Source: Bacteroidetes bacterium RIFCSPLOWO2_12_FULL_35_15 (GTDB taxonomy: Bacteria > Bacteroidota > Bacteroidia > 2-12-FULL-35-15). From it: 64,000 nt of DNA. Shown here one piece after another: positions 17,364 to 26,569 of the stretch. A program made the position numbers and the translations under genes. Location: assembly GCA_001769385.1 (NCBI GenBank), contig MEPB01000019.1, positions 248,001-312,000 on the forward strand. Reading direction: 5' to 3'. Position 1 is the stretch's first letter, and each line of letters starts with the position of its first letter. The notes below the pieces were generated by a model. That model saw nothing but the letters and a program-made list of their open reading frames with translations. It was not told the DNA's origin and made no database searches.

Positions 17364-17441
17364 ATGTCATTTCGACCAAAGGGAGAAATCTCAAAAAATC
17401 AGACTAAAAAGAGAGATTTCTCCCTTTGGTCGACATGACAT
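17364..17441. repeat. Palindromic repeat, TCATTTCGACC family, copy A
   Basis: Two 29-base arms, 17364-17392 and 17413-17441, match as an inverted repeat with one mismatch and a 20-base spacer. The outer arm starts ATGTCATTTCGACCAAAGGG. It lies 10 bases downstream of the GH75 gene (minus strand) and could fold as its terminator. Related copies are at 22956, 40797, 49788 and 51631. Confidence 0.8.
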
Positions 17442-17451
17442 ATAATTTTTT

Positions 17452-19710
17452 TTATTTATCCACGACAACTTTATTCCTAAATAATTTACCATCACAATTC
17501 ACTACCACATAATACAAACCATTAGCCTGTTTTGAAATATCCAATTGGTAATTTGAATTTTGAGAATTAAGTTTCGAACTAAAAACTTCTCTTCCTAAAG
17601 CATCGGTAACTGTAATTGTCCCAAGGGAAAAATTAAGATTCGAAAATTGGATATTGAAAACTCCTGAGCTTGGATTAGGAAACACTATTAAATTTTGCTC
17701 ATCCCTTAGTTTACTAATTGTAGTTGCCAGGTTGTAATAAAGTTGTCCGTCAGAAGTAACAACAGACGACTTCATTCCGGCACCATCTTCGGCTTTAATA
17801 CTGATGTAATAGTTTTGTAAGTTAACTAAAGTTAAACTTGTTGCTGATAAAGTTAGGTTGTTTAAATTGTTCGTCCAGCCAACCACATTCGTTCCTCCGG
17901 GACTTGTCCCAATTGCATAATAATAGTTGGTTATTCCTGAATTTGCATCAACAGAAGGGTTCCAATTACCTTGTAATTGTGTTCCATTATTGGTTGTATC
18001 AATATCAGTTGTTGTTCCATCTTTTAGAAGAGAAACAGAAGAAGGAGGCGTCCAGTCCACATTTACATTTTGCGAACTAACAGTGCTGATATTTCCTGCG
18101 GCATCGGTAACAATAGATTTTATTTGTCCGGCAGGTGTTGCAGGGTTTTGATTTTGAAAACGGATATCATTCGCATTACCTGCTCCTACAGTTATTGTAG
18201 CTGTTGCGTTTCGAGAACGATATACTTTAAAATTATTTATCTGATAAGTACAGTTTGCATTCCTGAATGAAATATAAGAACCATTGGAAAGAGGTGAAGA
18301 ATCAATCCATTGCGCTGACATAATGTCGTTAACATATACTCTTATTAAGCCGGTGATACGATTGTAAATCACTTTGAAATCGTAGGATTGATTTGCTGTA
18401 AAAGCATGTGCAGTATCTTTTACCGGACTAGCTCCCCAGGAGTTATTTATTGATTTATAAATCTGTATTTTTTGATCGTCTAATCTAAACCAAACAAAAT
18501 AAGAATTACCTCTGTTGGTGGAATCCGGTTGATCGGCAAAGAAGTGAAATCCTGCTCTACGGCTTGTTCCTGTACCTCCCAGTATTCCTGTCCAATTGTA
18601 TAAATAGCAATCAGAAAGATTTTGAACAAGTGGAGAATAAATATTTGTATTCGTTACATTCTCATCTGATTGTTGTAAAAAATTATTGGTGTTGATGCTC
18701 CAGGTTCCCGAAACAGCAGACCATTCAGGATTAATTGTTGACAGATCAAAATTATCATTAAAAAAACCATGTGTGTAATTTGCTCTCCAATCATTGTTGG
18801 TATTATAATCGGTAACCTGATAAAAGCTCTTTTCTATTCCGCTGCCTCCGCTATTATCAACATCTGTAAACGTGGATATAAAACTTGTAGTATCCCAACC
18901 TGCCGGGATTGAAATCTGAGTTGTAGGGGCAATAGGGTCACCTGTATTAGTTTCCAAACAAGCGGTTATACCTGTTCCTCCAACAGTAGCGATCTTCAGA
19001 TTCCCAATACTATCGATCTGAGCAATTGTTGGGATTGTACCTTGACCATAACCTGAGTAAGGAAAAACAATGTAATCAATGATTCCCAGAGAAGTGCCGC
19101 CGGTTCTTGCGTTTGGGTTAACACCAATTTGACCGGCAAGGTAAATTGATCCTTCTCCAAGACTTGCAGAAGGACCAGTATCTGCATAGATGGCATAACA
19201 CCCCAATCCGGTAACAGTGTTATATACATATGCAATATCGCCTATTCTAATACCTCCTAAGGAAACTACGGATGAAGGCAAAACAAAGAAAGGCACTGTT
19301 TCAGAATTCGTATATCTCAAGGGGTTTGTAGATGGATAAGCAGAATTTACTAAAGATGTTGTTGAAACATACATGCCGGGATAAGGATCGCTTGCGCTTT
19401 GAAGTATCGGGTTGGTTCCGGTAGCATCTGCCACAACTCCCCACCAATTGCCTGTTGAACCGGCATTTGCGGTCCAGTCCAATCCACTGTTATTGGGGCC
19501 ATATGCTCTCGGACTGCCATCAGCATCAATATACATTTTTGCTTTGTACATGGTTACACCGGTTGGATTGTGGTTATAAACATTAAAAGTTTGAAGGGTG
19601 GTTATAAGCGTTAGATCACAAACAACCGGTGAACGATTGAACGGATTACCATTTTGGGCAAAACTATTTATTACAAAAAGTAATAAAAACAGGGTGGTTC
19701 TTTCTTTCAT
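17452..19710 (-). CDS. Secreted GH75 chitosanase-like protein with T9SS sorting domain
   Basis: 752 residues. A signal peptide (TLFLLLFVINSFAQ) precedes a domain at about 45-245 that I match to glycoside hydrolase family 75: MYIDADGSPRAYGPNNSGLD, GNWWGVVAD, then YADTGPSASLGEGSIYLA, where the Asp and Glu (near residues 178 and 187) correspond to the catalytic pair of fungal chitosanases, and VNPNARTGGTSLGIIDYIVF. Residues about 320-495 look like a concanavalin-type jelly roll (VWFRLDDQKIQIY), with a fibronectin III-like segment at about 555-655. The last 75 residues are a T9SS type A sorting domain (NLIVFPNPSSGVFNIQF and GLYYVVVNCDGKLF). It would be secreted or surface bound and could cleave chitosan or a related amino-sugar polymer. 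Substrate is inferred. Confidence 0.82.
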   Translation of the reverse strand: MKERTTLFLLLFVINSFAQNGNPFNRSPVVCDLTLITTLQTFNVYNHNPTGVTMYKAKMYIDADGSPRAYGPNNSGLDWTANAGSTGNWWGVVADATGTNPILQSASDPYPGMYVSTTSLVNSAYPSTNPLRYTNSETVPFFVLPSSVVSLGGIRIGDIAYVYNTVTGLGCYAIYADTGPSASLGEGSIYLAGQIGVNPNARTGGTSLGIIDYIVFPYSGYGQGTIPTIAQIDSIGNLKIATVGGTGITACLETNTGDPIAPTTQISIPAGWDTTSFISTFTDVDNSGGSGIEKSFYQVTDYNTNNDWRANYTHGFFNDNFDLSTINPEWSAVSGTWSINTNNFLQQSDENVTNTNIYSPLVQNLSDCYLYNWTGILGGTGTSRRAGFHFFADQPDSTNRGNSYFVWFRLDDQKIQIYKSINNSWGASPVKDTAHAFTANQSYDFKVIYNRITGLIRVYVNDIMSAQWIDSSPLSNGSYISFRNANCTYQINNFKVYRSRNATATITVGAGNANDIRFQNQNPATPAGQIKSIVTDAAGNISTVSSQNVNVDWTPPSSVSLLKDGTTTDIDTTNNGTQLQGNWNPSVDANSGITNYYYAIGTSPGGTNVVGWTNNLNNLTLSATSLTLVNLQNYYISIKAEDGAGMKSSVVTSDGQLYYNLATTISKLRDEQNLIVFPNPSSGVFNIQFSNLNFSLGTITVTDALGREVFSSKLNSQNSNYQLDISKQANGLYYVVVNCDGKLFRNKVVVDK

Positions 19711-19778
19711 GTGCAGGTTGTTTTGTATGCAATTTACAAAAAAAATTGCATTATAAATTTTAGATCTTTTGGAAAATA

Positions 19779-20075
19779 TTATTCTAAAACAACCTTTTGT
19801 TCCACACTCCAGGCTTCTGCTTTAGCAATAAATAATACTTTTGTTCTGCTCCATACACTTGCAAACAAATCAGAAGTACGATAATTGTTTAAATCATTTT
19901 CTGAGTTCCAATAGCTGTAAGTAAAAAATATATTTGCTGAGTTGATATCATTCAATAATTCCAAACGGTTGCAACCTTGCATTGCCCTAATGCGATGTTT
20001 GGATGAATTAAAAATTTCCATGAATTCATTTAGTTTTTCAGGATCAAAGGTCATTTTTACAATACGTATCATCAT
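19779..20075 (-). CDS. Antibiotic biosynthesis monooxygenase-like (ABM) domain protein
   Basis: 98 residues, the length of a single ABM ferredoxin-like fold: IRIVKMTFDPEKLNEFMEIF, a central RAMQGCNRLELLND and FFTYSYWNSENDLNNYRTSD. The WNSENDLNNY stretch fits the usual W-x4-DL-x2-Y pattern of the fold. Members include quinol monooxygenases and heme-degrading enzymes; nothing here shows which, and the heme-binding residues of IsdG-type proteins are not apparent. Its ATG overlaps the stop of the upstream gene in ATGA, so it is translated together with the DUF62 protein. Confidence 0.8.
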   Translation of the reverse strand: MMIRIVKMTFDPEKLNEFMEIFNSSKHRIRAMQGCNRLELLNDINSANIFFTYSYWNSENDLNNYRTSDLFASVWSRTKVLFIAKAEAWSVEQKVVLE

Positions 20076-20854
20076 TGAAATCGCACAGTTATGGTGTCAT
20101 TAATTTTCATGTAAAGTAATTCGTTTGCTCTGCCGATATTAATAGCAATTTCAAGGAACCCGGATGAATTAAATAATGCTAATACTTCTCCATCAGGCAC
20201 ATCGCTATAGATCTTACTCAGTCGGTTTATCTCTGTGCTTTTCAGTTCAATGATAAGATCCCTGCCTTTCCCAATTTGATTAAACAGTGTAGTATGGATA
20301 TTCGTAATTACGTTTCCATACGAATCTATATACACCACTGATCCGCGGATCATATTTTCCATGGATGCTGCACGGAAAGGCATCCTCTCCAATAAGTCAG
20401 TTTTGGGTTTTGCGATTTCTTCTATTGTTCCTCCTTCAGCTAAATGACAAGCTGCTTTTGTAAAAATATCACGTGTCGCAAAAGGAGAAACAATACCTTC
20501 TGTGGTATTAATTTCATATATCTTTTCAGGCACGTTGTCTAACAAAAGTGAAAAGATGCCATTGTTGGTCCCGATAAAAAAATGTCCATCTGCTAAAACA
20601 ATAACATATTGAGACAGGTAGGTTTGTTCATCCCGCAGTTCATCTTTCACACCGATAATGTGAATAGTTCCTTTTGGGAAATTCGGATAGGCATTTTTTA
20701 AAATATAAGCGGCATCCAAAATGTTATAAGTGGGGATTTGATGCGAAATATCAACAATTTTGGCTTCCGGCAACCGGCTTAAAATTGCGCCTTTTATGGC
20801 ACTCACATAATGGTCTTTTAAACCCAGATCTGTGGTAAGCGTTATGATTGCCAT
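20072..20854 (-). CDS. SAM hydroxide adenosyltransferase-like protein (DUF62)
   Basis: 260 residues, full length for the DUF62 family, which includes SAM-dependent chlorinase and fluorinase and the common SAM hydrolases. The N terminus carries ITLTTDLGLKDHYVSAIKGA and KIVDISHQIPTYNILDAAYI. Further on are IVLADGHFFIGTNNGIFSLL and the C-terminal domain with YIDSYGNVITNIH. In the usual members water replaces the halide, giving adenosine and methionine from SAM. I infer that activity here; the halogenase-specific loop is not identifiable by eye. It is cytoplasmic. It has a probable promoter about 50 bases upstream and is coupled to the ABM gene by a 4-base overlap. Confidence 0.9.
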   Translation of the reverse strand: MAIITLTTDLGLKDHYVSAIKGAILSRLPEAKIVDISHQIPTYNILDAAYILKNAYPNFPKGTIHIIGVKDELRDEQTYLSQYVIVLADGHFFIGTNNGIFSLLLDNVPEKIYEINTTEGIVSPFATRDIFTKAACHLAEGGTIEEIAKPKTDLLERMPFRAASMENMIRGSVVYIDSYGNVITNIHTTLFNQIGKGRDLIIELKSTEINRLSKIYSDVPDGEVLALFNSSGFLEIAINIGRANELLYMKINDTITVRFQ

Positions 20855-20904
20855 TTGTTAGTAAATTGTGATTTTTTAAAACTCAGTTTTAGCCAATGAA
20901 TAGG

Positions 20905-20935
20905 CAAAAATATGTTATTTTCGTGCTTTCAGAAA
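20905..20935 (-). promoter_or_regulatory. Probable promoter for the DUF62-ABM pair
   Basis: On the minus strand TATTTTTG (20912-20905) matches TAnnTTTG. TTTC (20935-20932) lies 19 bases upstream, one base from TTTG. It is 51 bases before the start codon. Confidence 0.5.
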
Positions 20936-21017
20936 ATAATAATTAAATAAAGAATTTTTAAAGAGGCGATTTGCAGGGATGCAGGCACAAGCAGGGAAGA
21001 TAAAATAAAGAAAAAAA

Positions 21018-21968
21018 TTGAGTGAAAAAAAAATAATACTCGAAGATATTGCACCGATTGATCTATACGGTGTAAATGACTCTAAACTGGAGTTGATAAA
21101 AAAACGTTTCCCAAATTTAAAAATTGTTGCAAGGGGCGAAACCATTAAAGCTATTGGAGAAGAGGAAGAGATCAACCAATTAGAAATGGTTTTGAATATT
21201 CTGACGGCTTATTTTAATCGTTATGGAAATTTAACGGAAAACGCTATGGAGCAGATTTTAGGCGGTTCGGTAAAAAGAACCGGCACAGCAGATATGGCAG
21301 ATGGAGATAACGTATTGGTTTTCGGCAACAGTGGTTTGATCATTAAGGCACGTACCGTAAATCAGCGAAAGATGGTGGAGAGCATTGCAAAAAATGATAT
21401 GGTGTTTGCTGTTGGTCCGGCTGGAACAGGAAAAACATATACAGCAGTTGCTTTGGCGGTTCGGGCATTACGTAACAGAGAAGTGAAAAAAATAATTCTA
21501 ACCCGTCCGGCTGTGGAAGCAGGTGAAAATTTGGGTTTTTTGCCGGGTGACCTGAAAGAAAAACTGGATCCTTATTTACAACCGCTGTATGATGCGTTGG
21601 GCGATATGATCCCTGCTGAAAAGTTATCTTATTATTTGGAAAATAGAATAATTCAAATCGCACCTCTTGCTTTTATGCGTGGTCGTACCTTAGACAATGC
21701 ATTTGTAATTTTAGATGAAGCACAAAATGCAACAGAAGGCCAATTAAAGATGTTTTTAACCCGTATGGGCTCCTCTGCAAAGTTTCTGATTACAGGGGAT
21801 ATCACACAAATCGATTTGCCAAAACATCAGCCATCAGGATTGCCGCAAGCAATAAAATTATTGAATAAAATTGAAGGAATTGATTTTATAATGCTGGATG
21901 GAAGCGATATCATCCGCCATAAATTGGTAAATAAAATTGTGAGTGTTTATGATAAATTAAAAAGTTGA
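21018..21968 (+). CDS. phoH: PhoH family ATPase
   Basis: 316 residues, the normal length. An N-terminal KH-like part (about 1-100) leads to the P-loop domain: Walker A GPAGTGKTYTAVA near residue 133, EAGENLGFLPGDLKEKLDPY, RTLDNAFVILDEAQNAT as Walker B, and TGDITQIDLP. PhoH proteins are cytoplasmic ATPases linked to RNA metabolism and phosphate stress in some bacteria; the precise role is unsettled. No ATG is available at the N terminus; the TTG at 21018 gives MSEKKIILED and is the best start. It is divergent from the DUF62 gene and followed 40 bases later by purC. Confidence 0.93.
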   Translation: MSEKKIILEDIAPIDLYGVNDSKLELIKKRFPNLKIVARGETIKAIGEEEEINQLEMVLNILTAYFNRYGNLTENAMEQILGGSVKRTGTADMADGDNVLVFGNSGLIIKARTVNQRKMVESIAKNDMVFAVGPAGTGKTYTAVALAVRALRNREVKKIILTRPAVEAGENLGFLPGDLKEKLDPYLQPLYDALGDMIPAEKLSYYLENRIIQIAPLAFMRGRTLDNAFVILDEAQNATEGQLKMFLTRMGSSAKFLITGDITQIDLPKHQPSGLPQAIKLLNKIEGIDFIMLDGSDIIRHKLVNKIVSVYDKLKS

Positions 21969-22008
21969 AATCAAAAAATATAGTTCTTAATATCATTAAT
22001 TAAATAAA

Positions 22009-22950
22009 ATGGAAGCGATTACAGAAACCAATTTTAATTTTCCGAAACAAAAGAGTTTTTATAAAGGAAAAGTACGTGATGTGTATAACATCGATGATAA
22101 AATGCTTGTTATGATCGTAAGTGATCGGATTTCCGCATTTGATGTAGTACTACCTGAAGGCATACCTTACAAAGGGCAAGTGTTGAATCAGATCGCTTCA
22201 AAATTTTTAAAGGCAACTGAAGATATTGTTCCGAATTGGGTAATCGCAGTTATAGATCCGATGGTGACTGTTGGTCATCTGTGTGAACCCTATAAGGTTG
22301 AAATGGTAATTCGCGGTTATTTATCTGGTCATGCCTGGCGAGAATATAAATCGGGAAAACGACAATTGTGTGGAGTGACAATGCCGGATGGAATGAAAGA
22401 GAATGATAAATTTCCTGAGCCGATCATTACTCCTTCAACAAAAGCATCTGTTGGTCATGATGAGGATATTTCGAAAGAAGATATTATTTCAAAGGGAATT
22501 GTTGCCAAAGAAGAATACGAACAATTGGAAAAATATGCCCGGGCAATTTTTCAACGCGGAACAGAAATTGCTGCAAAAATGGGATTGATATTGGTAGATA
22601 CAAAATATGAATTCGGAAAAAAAGATGGAAAAATTTATTTGATAGATGAAATTCATACTCCGGATTCTTCCCGTTATTTTTACAAAGAGGGTTACGAAGA
22701 GCGCCAAAAGAAAGGCGAGGCTCAAAAACAATTGTCGAAAGAATTTGTTCGTGAATGGTTGATGGCAAATGGATTTCAAGGTAAGGACGGACAGAAAGTT
22801 CCTGAAATGACTCCTGAAATAATCAAATCTATTTCGGAGCGTTACATTGAATTATACGAAAACATTGTTGGTGAAAAATTCGTTAAGTCGGATGTTTCAA
22901 ATGTATTAGGCAGAATAGAAAACAACATCACAAATTTTTTAAAAAGTTAA
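22009..22950 (+). CDS. purC: Phosphoribosylaminoimidazole-succinocarboxamide synthase
   Basis: 313 residues, the longer form of SAICAR synthetase. Evidence: [20 protein letters not shown] (ATP-binding start), [38 protein letters not shown], then [18 protein letters not shown] and [10 protein letters not shown], and [15 protein letters not shown] with the metal-binding acidic residues. The enzyme condenses CAIR with aspartate using ATP in purine synthesis. It is cytoplasmic. It follows phoH by 40 bases and may share its transcript; no other pur gene is nearby. A palindromic repeat starts six bases after its stop. Confidence 0.97.
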   Translation: MEAITETNFNFPKQKSFYKGKVRDVYNIDDKMLVMIVSDRISAFDVVLPEGIPYKGQVLNQIASKFLKATEDIVPNWVIAVIDPMVTVGHLCEPYKVEMVIRGYLSGHAWREYKSGKRQLCGVTMPDGMKENDKFPEPIITPSTKASVGHDEDISKEDIISKGIVAKEEYEQLEKYARAIFQRGTEIAAKMGLILVDTKYEFGKKDGKIYLIDEIHTPDSSRYFYKEGYEERQKKGEAQKQLSKEFVREWLMANGFQGKDGQKVPEMTPEIIKSISERYIELYENIVGEKFVKSDVSNVLGRIENNITNFLKS

Positions 22951-22955
22951 TTAAA

Positions 22956-23015
22956 TGTTATTTCGACCGGGGGGAGAAATCCCTTTTTTGAGTTTTTCCC
23001 GCCGGTTGAAATGAC
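22956..23015. repeat. Palindromic repeat, TCATTTCGACC family, copy B
   Basis: Imperfect inverted repeat: one arm reads TGTTATTTCGACCGGGGGGA, the other, on the opposite strand, GTCATTTCAACCGGCGGGAA. It begins six bases after the purC stop codon and could act as its terminator. It includes the ATG at 23011, which argues for the later start of the next gene. Confidence 0.7.
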
Positions 23016-23034
23016 TGAGTTTAAAGATAATTGT

Positions 23035-24906
23035 ATGAGTATAAAAAGTTTTGTTTATTTCTTGTTTTTTCTTGTCCCTGTTTTTTTATTTTCTCAAAAT
23101 AAATATTCTATTTCCATTGACTTAAATCATGTAAAGAATGATAAGATAAAAGTTGTAATTAATACACCTGAAATTACTGCTGAAGAGCTGATTTATGTGA
23201 TGCCTGATGTTATTCCCGGCTCTTACTCTCAAAAAGAGTATGGCCGGTTTTTGTCTGATTTTAAAGCCTATTCAACAAAGGGGAAAAAATTAAATGTGAC
23301 CCATTTAGATAAAAATACATTTACAATATCGCTTTCAAAAGATAAAAGTAAAACGCTTGGCCGTATTGAGTATTTTGTTGACGACACCTGGGATGCGGAA
23401 AAAAAAGAGGGAATGAGCGATGAGGAGTATAATTACATTTTTCAACCGGGAGGAACCAATATTGATGAGGGAAAAAATTTTGTGATCAATCACCAGGGCT
23501 TTTATGGCTATTTGCAAGGCTATGAAATGTTACCATACGAAATTACTTTTTTAAAACCGGATTCTTTTTTTGGTGCAACATCCTTGAAAAAGGAAAAGTT
23601 GAGTGCAGGCAGTGATATTTATTTTGCTGCTAACTATGTTAATTTAGTTGATAATCCTATCCTTTATTCTATTCCTGATACAGCAAGTTTTATTTCAGGA
23701 GGGACATTGATCAATATCGCTGTGTATTCAGAAACAAATGCTGTTAAGGCTACTCAGATCCGTGAATATTTAAAACCGATTGCTCATTCCTTAACCAAAT
23801 TTTTTGTGCAAATGCCGGTGGACCATTATCAATTCTTAATGTATTTTCCAACCAACGAAAAATCAGCCATCACACAATTTGGTGGTTATGGAGCTTTGGA
23901 ACATTCGTATGGTTCTTTTTATTTTTTACCGGAATTACCAAATGAACAATCTTTTAAATCAATGATACTTGGTGTGGTTTCTCATGAGTTCTTACATATT
24001 CTCACTCCTTTGAATATGCATAGTTTTGAAATCGCGAATTTTGATTTTTTGCATCCGAAAATGTCACAACATTTATGGATGTACGAAGGTGTAACGGAGT
24101 ATTTTTCTATGCTTGTCCAGGTGCGCGATTCATTGATCACATACCCTGCTTTTATTAATGAAATGGAGTTGAAGATACAAGAAGCATCTGGTTTTCCGGA
24201 AGTCTCATTTACCCAAATGAGCAAGTATATTTTGGAAAAAGAATATAAAGGGATGTATAACAATGTTTATCAAAAAGGTGCCCTTCTGGGTTTTTTGCTT
24301 GATATACGATTGAATGAATTAAGTAATGGAGAATTAAGTTTGCGTGATGTTATGCTTAAGTTAAAGGATAAATACGGGCCGGATAAACCCTTTAATGATG
24401 ATGATTTAATTAATGATGTTGTCGCATTTTCATATCCTGAAATCCGTTCCTATTTTAATGAGTATGTTATAGGTACTAAACGTTTACCTTATAAAGAGTA
24501 TCTTAATAAAATTGGTTTGAATTATTATGATGTAAAGCAAGATACTGTATTTACATTCGGTAAATTCGGTCTCACTTTTAGTGAAACCGAAGCGAAATTT
24601 AAGATCACCAATACGGATGGCAGCAATTCTTTTAAGTTAAGAGATGATGATAATCTGCTTGTGGTAAATGGCAGAGTAATTACATTGCAAAATTATACTG
24701 CTGCACTTGCCCCGCTTTTTTCAATTAAAGATCAGTTACCGGTTAAAATTAAATTTACACGTAGTGGTGAATTATTCGAAGAAGAAGCCGTACCCTATAA
24801 GGAATTGAATGAACGAAAAATGGTGTTAGAGGAAAACCCTTCAGCAACTGTTTCACAAATTAACCTGCGTAAAAAATTGTTGTTTTCAGTTTCAGCAACA
24901 AAATAA
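23035..24906 (+). CDS. M61 family metallopeptidase-like protein (glycyl aminopeptidase type)
   Basis: About 623 residues from the ATG at 23035 (an earlier ATG at 23011 lies inside a palindromic repeat). A signal peptide (FVYFLFFLVPVFLFSQ) is followed by a beta-sandwich N-terminal domain with VMPDVIPGSYSQKEYGRFLS. The catalytic domain carries the zinc motif VSHEFLHILTPLNMHS (HEFxH) near residue 317 and the third ligand in LWMYEGVTEYFSMLVQVRD, the pattern of M61 peptidases. The C-terminal about 110 residues resemble a PDZ domain (KFGLTFSETEAKF, GRVITLQNY). It should act in the periplasm or at the surface. Substrate is unknown. Confidence 0.88.
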   Translation: MSIKSFVYFLFFLVPVFLFSQNKYSISIDLNHVKNDKIKVVINTPEITAEELIYVMPDVIPGSYSQKEYGRFLSDFKAYSTKGKKLNVTHLDKNTFTISLSKDKSKTLGRIEYFVDDTWDAEKKEGMSDEEYNYIFQPGGTNIDEGKNFVINHQGFYGYLQGYEMLPYEITFLKPDSFFGATSLKKEKLSAGSDIYFAANYVNLVDNPILYSIPDTASFISGGTLINIAVYSETNAVKATQIREYLKPIAHSLTKFFVQMPVDHYQFLMYFPTNEKSAITQFGGYGALEHSYGSFYFLPELPNEQSFKSMILGVVSHEFLHILTPLNMHSFEIANFDFLHPKMSQHLWMYEGVTEYFSMLVQVRDSLITYPAFINEMELKIQEASGFPEVSFTQMSKYILEKEYKGMYNNVYQKGALLGFLLDIRLNELSNGELSLRDVMLKLKDKYGPDKPFNDDDLINDVVAFSYPEIRSYFNEYVIGTKRLPYKEYLNKIGLNYYDVKQDTVFTFGKFGLTFSETEAKFKITNTDGSNSFKLRDDDNLLVVNGRVITLQNYTAALAPLFSIKDQLPVKIKFTRSGELFEEEAVPYKELNERKMVLEENPSATVSQINLRKKLLFSVSATK

Positions 24907-25102
24907 TTATTTTATTTACGATGCCTTTCTTTAGTACGATGCCTTTCCAACGAAGGCTATACCTTCCGTTTTTTTGTGAACCCCAATAAAGATTATCCTT
25001 ATTTTGATTTATATCATTCATTCACTTGAGTAAATCCATTCCTGTCCCCATTCTCTATTTCTAATTTTGTAGAGGTCAAATTAAATTAGAAAAATACTTA
25101 AC

Positions 25103-25582
25103 ATGATTTCTTTTACAAACAAGTCCATTTGTTTTTTAGTAAGCTGCTTTCTTCTTTCAGCCTGCGTGCAAAAAGGAGAGAAAATATTAAAAAATCAAAA
25201 AACAAAGGATGACATAATGATGACGATAAGTAAAGATAGTCTTATGTCAGCTGAAATGTTGAATCATATTATATTGAATGAAATAACCTTGCAAAAAATT
25301 TTTAAAAACAAATTAACTATGCAAAGTCTTTTAACAAAGGACAATATGATAGAGCTGATGAAAGAAGATACAGTAATTGCGAATACAATGATGTGTGAAA
25401 TAATGGAGTTTGCTCTCACTGATTCAAGCGTTTGCAGGAAAATGAATCAAATAATGATCTCTAAAAATATTTTTGAGAAAATGGGAATTGATAAATATTC
25501 GGAATACCCTTTGGTTGCAAAAGATAAATTAAAAATTAATGAGCCAGCGAAATTTTCAAGTCAAAAAATAAAAACAAATTGA
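25103..25582 (+). CDS. Putative helical lipoprotein
   Basis: 159 residues. The lipoprotein signal ends in LLSACVQKG with the Cys near residue 21. The rest is predicted helical and unusually rich in Met, Ile and Lys. It has imperfect repeats of about 20-25 residues of the form DSLMSAEMLNHIILN, NKLTMQSLLTKDNMIELM and DTVIANTMMCEIMEF. I do not recognise a family. A TAATTTTG matching the -7 consensus lies at 25072-25079, without a good upstream box. The PorT-like gene follows 68 bases after its stop and the same transcript may cover both. Confidence 0.6.
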   Translation: MISFTNKSICFLVSCFLLSACVQKGEKILKNQKTKDDIMMTISKDSLMSAEMLNHIILNEITLQKIFKNKLTMQSLLTKDNMIELMKEDTVIANTMMCEIMEFALTDSSVCRKMNQIMISKNIFEKMGIDKYSEYPLVAKDKLKINEPAKFSSQKIKTN

Positions 25583-25650
25583 TTTTTTCTTTTCTTAATC
25601 TAAAAATGCCGGAGCTGAAAACGGTAAGGAAAGTCAATAAAAAAAATAAA

Positions 25651-26391
25651 ATGAAAAAAATAAAGTTGAGTGTAATTGGAATGATACTCCTTTTTTCAGA
25701 GGGAATGATTGGAGGAAATACCTTGAATAATTACACAGATACTGCAAATGTAAAAAATCAAGAAAAAAAAGCAGCGGATATTCCTTTTTTACCAAAAGTG
25801 GAAATAGGTGTACGCTTTATTCCGACATTTTCATCATTAAATGTTCAGACTGCGGATGGTGGAAAAATAAATGGTGACGTAACACTTAATTACGCATATG
25901 AAGCATTTTTAGGTATTTATATTGGTAATCATATTGGGATTCAGGCAGAAATAATTTATAATTCTTTGACTCAAAAATACCGGGATTTAGATTTGGATCG
26001 AAAAATCAAAATCAATTATGTAAATGTTCCGGTGTTACTTTCATTAAATACACGTAAAGGTGCCAGACTAAATTTAAATGTAGTGTTCGGTCCGCAATTT
26101 GGGTTTAATGTGGGAGCCACTATGGAAACAACAGGTACAAATGGAACATATAATTCACAAGCTGTTTTTGCAGTGAGAAAAAATGACCTTGATCTGGCTT
26201 ATGGAGCCGGATTTGATGTTTCCCTTAATTCAGCACATACACTTAGATTAGGTTTAGGATACCGTGGTGTTTCGGGTTTGATGGATATTGCTGACCACAG
26301 TAAGAGCCTTGCTGCAAATGAATATTACGTTCTTGATAATTCAAAAATAAAAACAAATTCAGGTTATATAGGTCTGTCTGTTTTATTCTGA
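25651..26391 (+). CDS. PorT-like outer-membrane beta-barrel protein
   Basis: 246 residues from the ATG at 25651 (the open frame begins earlier at 25579 without a signal peptide). Signal peptide KLSVIGMILLFSEGMIGG. The mature part has the PorT-like barrel layout: KVEIGVRFIPTFSSLNVQ, YEAFLGIYIGNHIGIQAEI, INYVNVPVLLSLNTRKGARL and LNVVFGPQFGFNVGA, ending with SGYIGLSVLF, a terminal aromatic residue. The pattern of strands, NVPVLL and the GPQFGF turn are diagnostic of the family. It is an outer-membrane protein with no ligand evident. A helical lipoprotein and CsbD-like genes flank it. Confidence 0.82.
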   Translation: MKKIKLSVIGMILLFSEGMIGGNTLNNYTDTANVKNQEKKAADIPFLPKVEIGVRFIPTFSSLNVQTADGGKINGDVTLNYAYEAFLGIYIGNHIGIQAEIIYNSLTQKYRDLDLDRKIKINYVNVPVLLSLNTRKGARLNLNVVFGPQFGFNVGATMETTGTNGTYNSQAVFAVRKNDLDLAYGAGFDVSLNSAHTLRLGLGYRGVSGLMDIADHSKSLAANEYYVLDNSKIKTNSGYIGLSVLF

Positions 26392-26410
26392 TTAAAGGAG
26401 CATCACAAAG

Positions 26411-26539
26411 ATGAAAAAGTTGTGTCAAAAAAAATCATACTGCATTTATGTGATACAAAAAATGCAAGAGAACTTAAAATCAAAAGAAAGCTGGAAAGAA
26501 TTAAAAGCTAACTCAATGAACAGACAAAAACCCCAATAA
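26411..26539 (+). CDS. Possible small protein, 42 residues
   Basis: A complete small ORF: ATG at 26411, TAA at 26537-26539. AAAGGAG lies ten bases upstream, unusual here because most genes in the window lack such a site. The segment SKESWKELKANSMN resembles the start of the next gene product (RNWNELKTELKQKY), so it may be a reduced relative of the CsbD-like family or a remnant. It is followed 30 bases later by the CsbD-like gene. Coding status is uncertain. Confidence 0.35.
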   Translation: MKKLCQKKSYCIYVIQKMQENLKSKESWKELKANSMNRQKPQ

Positions 26540-26569
26540 ATTAATTTATAAACTAAAAAAACAAAAAAA

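Noticed and set aside
22951-23034. ATG at 23011 as the M61 peptidase start
   Set aside because: The codon lies within a dispersed palindrome; the ATG at 23035 opens the signal peptide directly.
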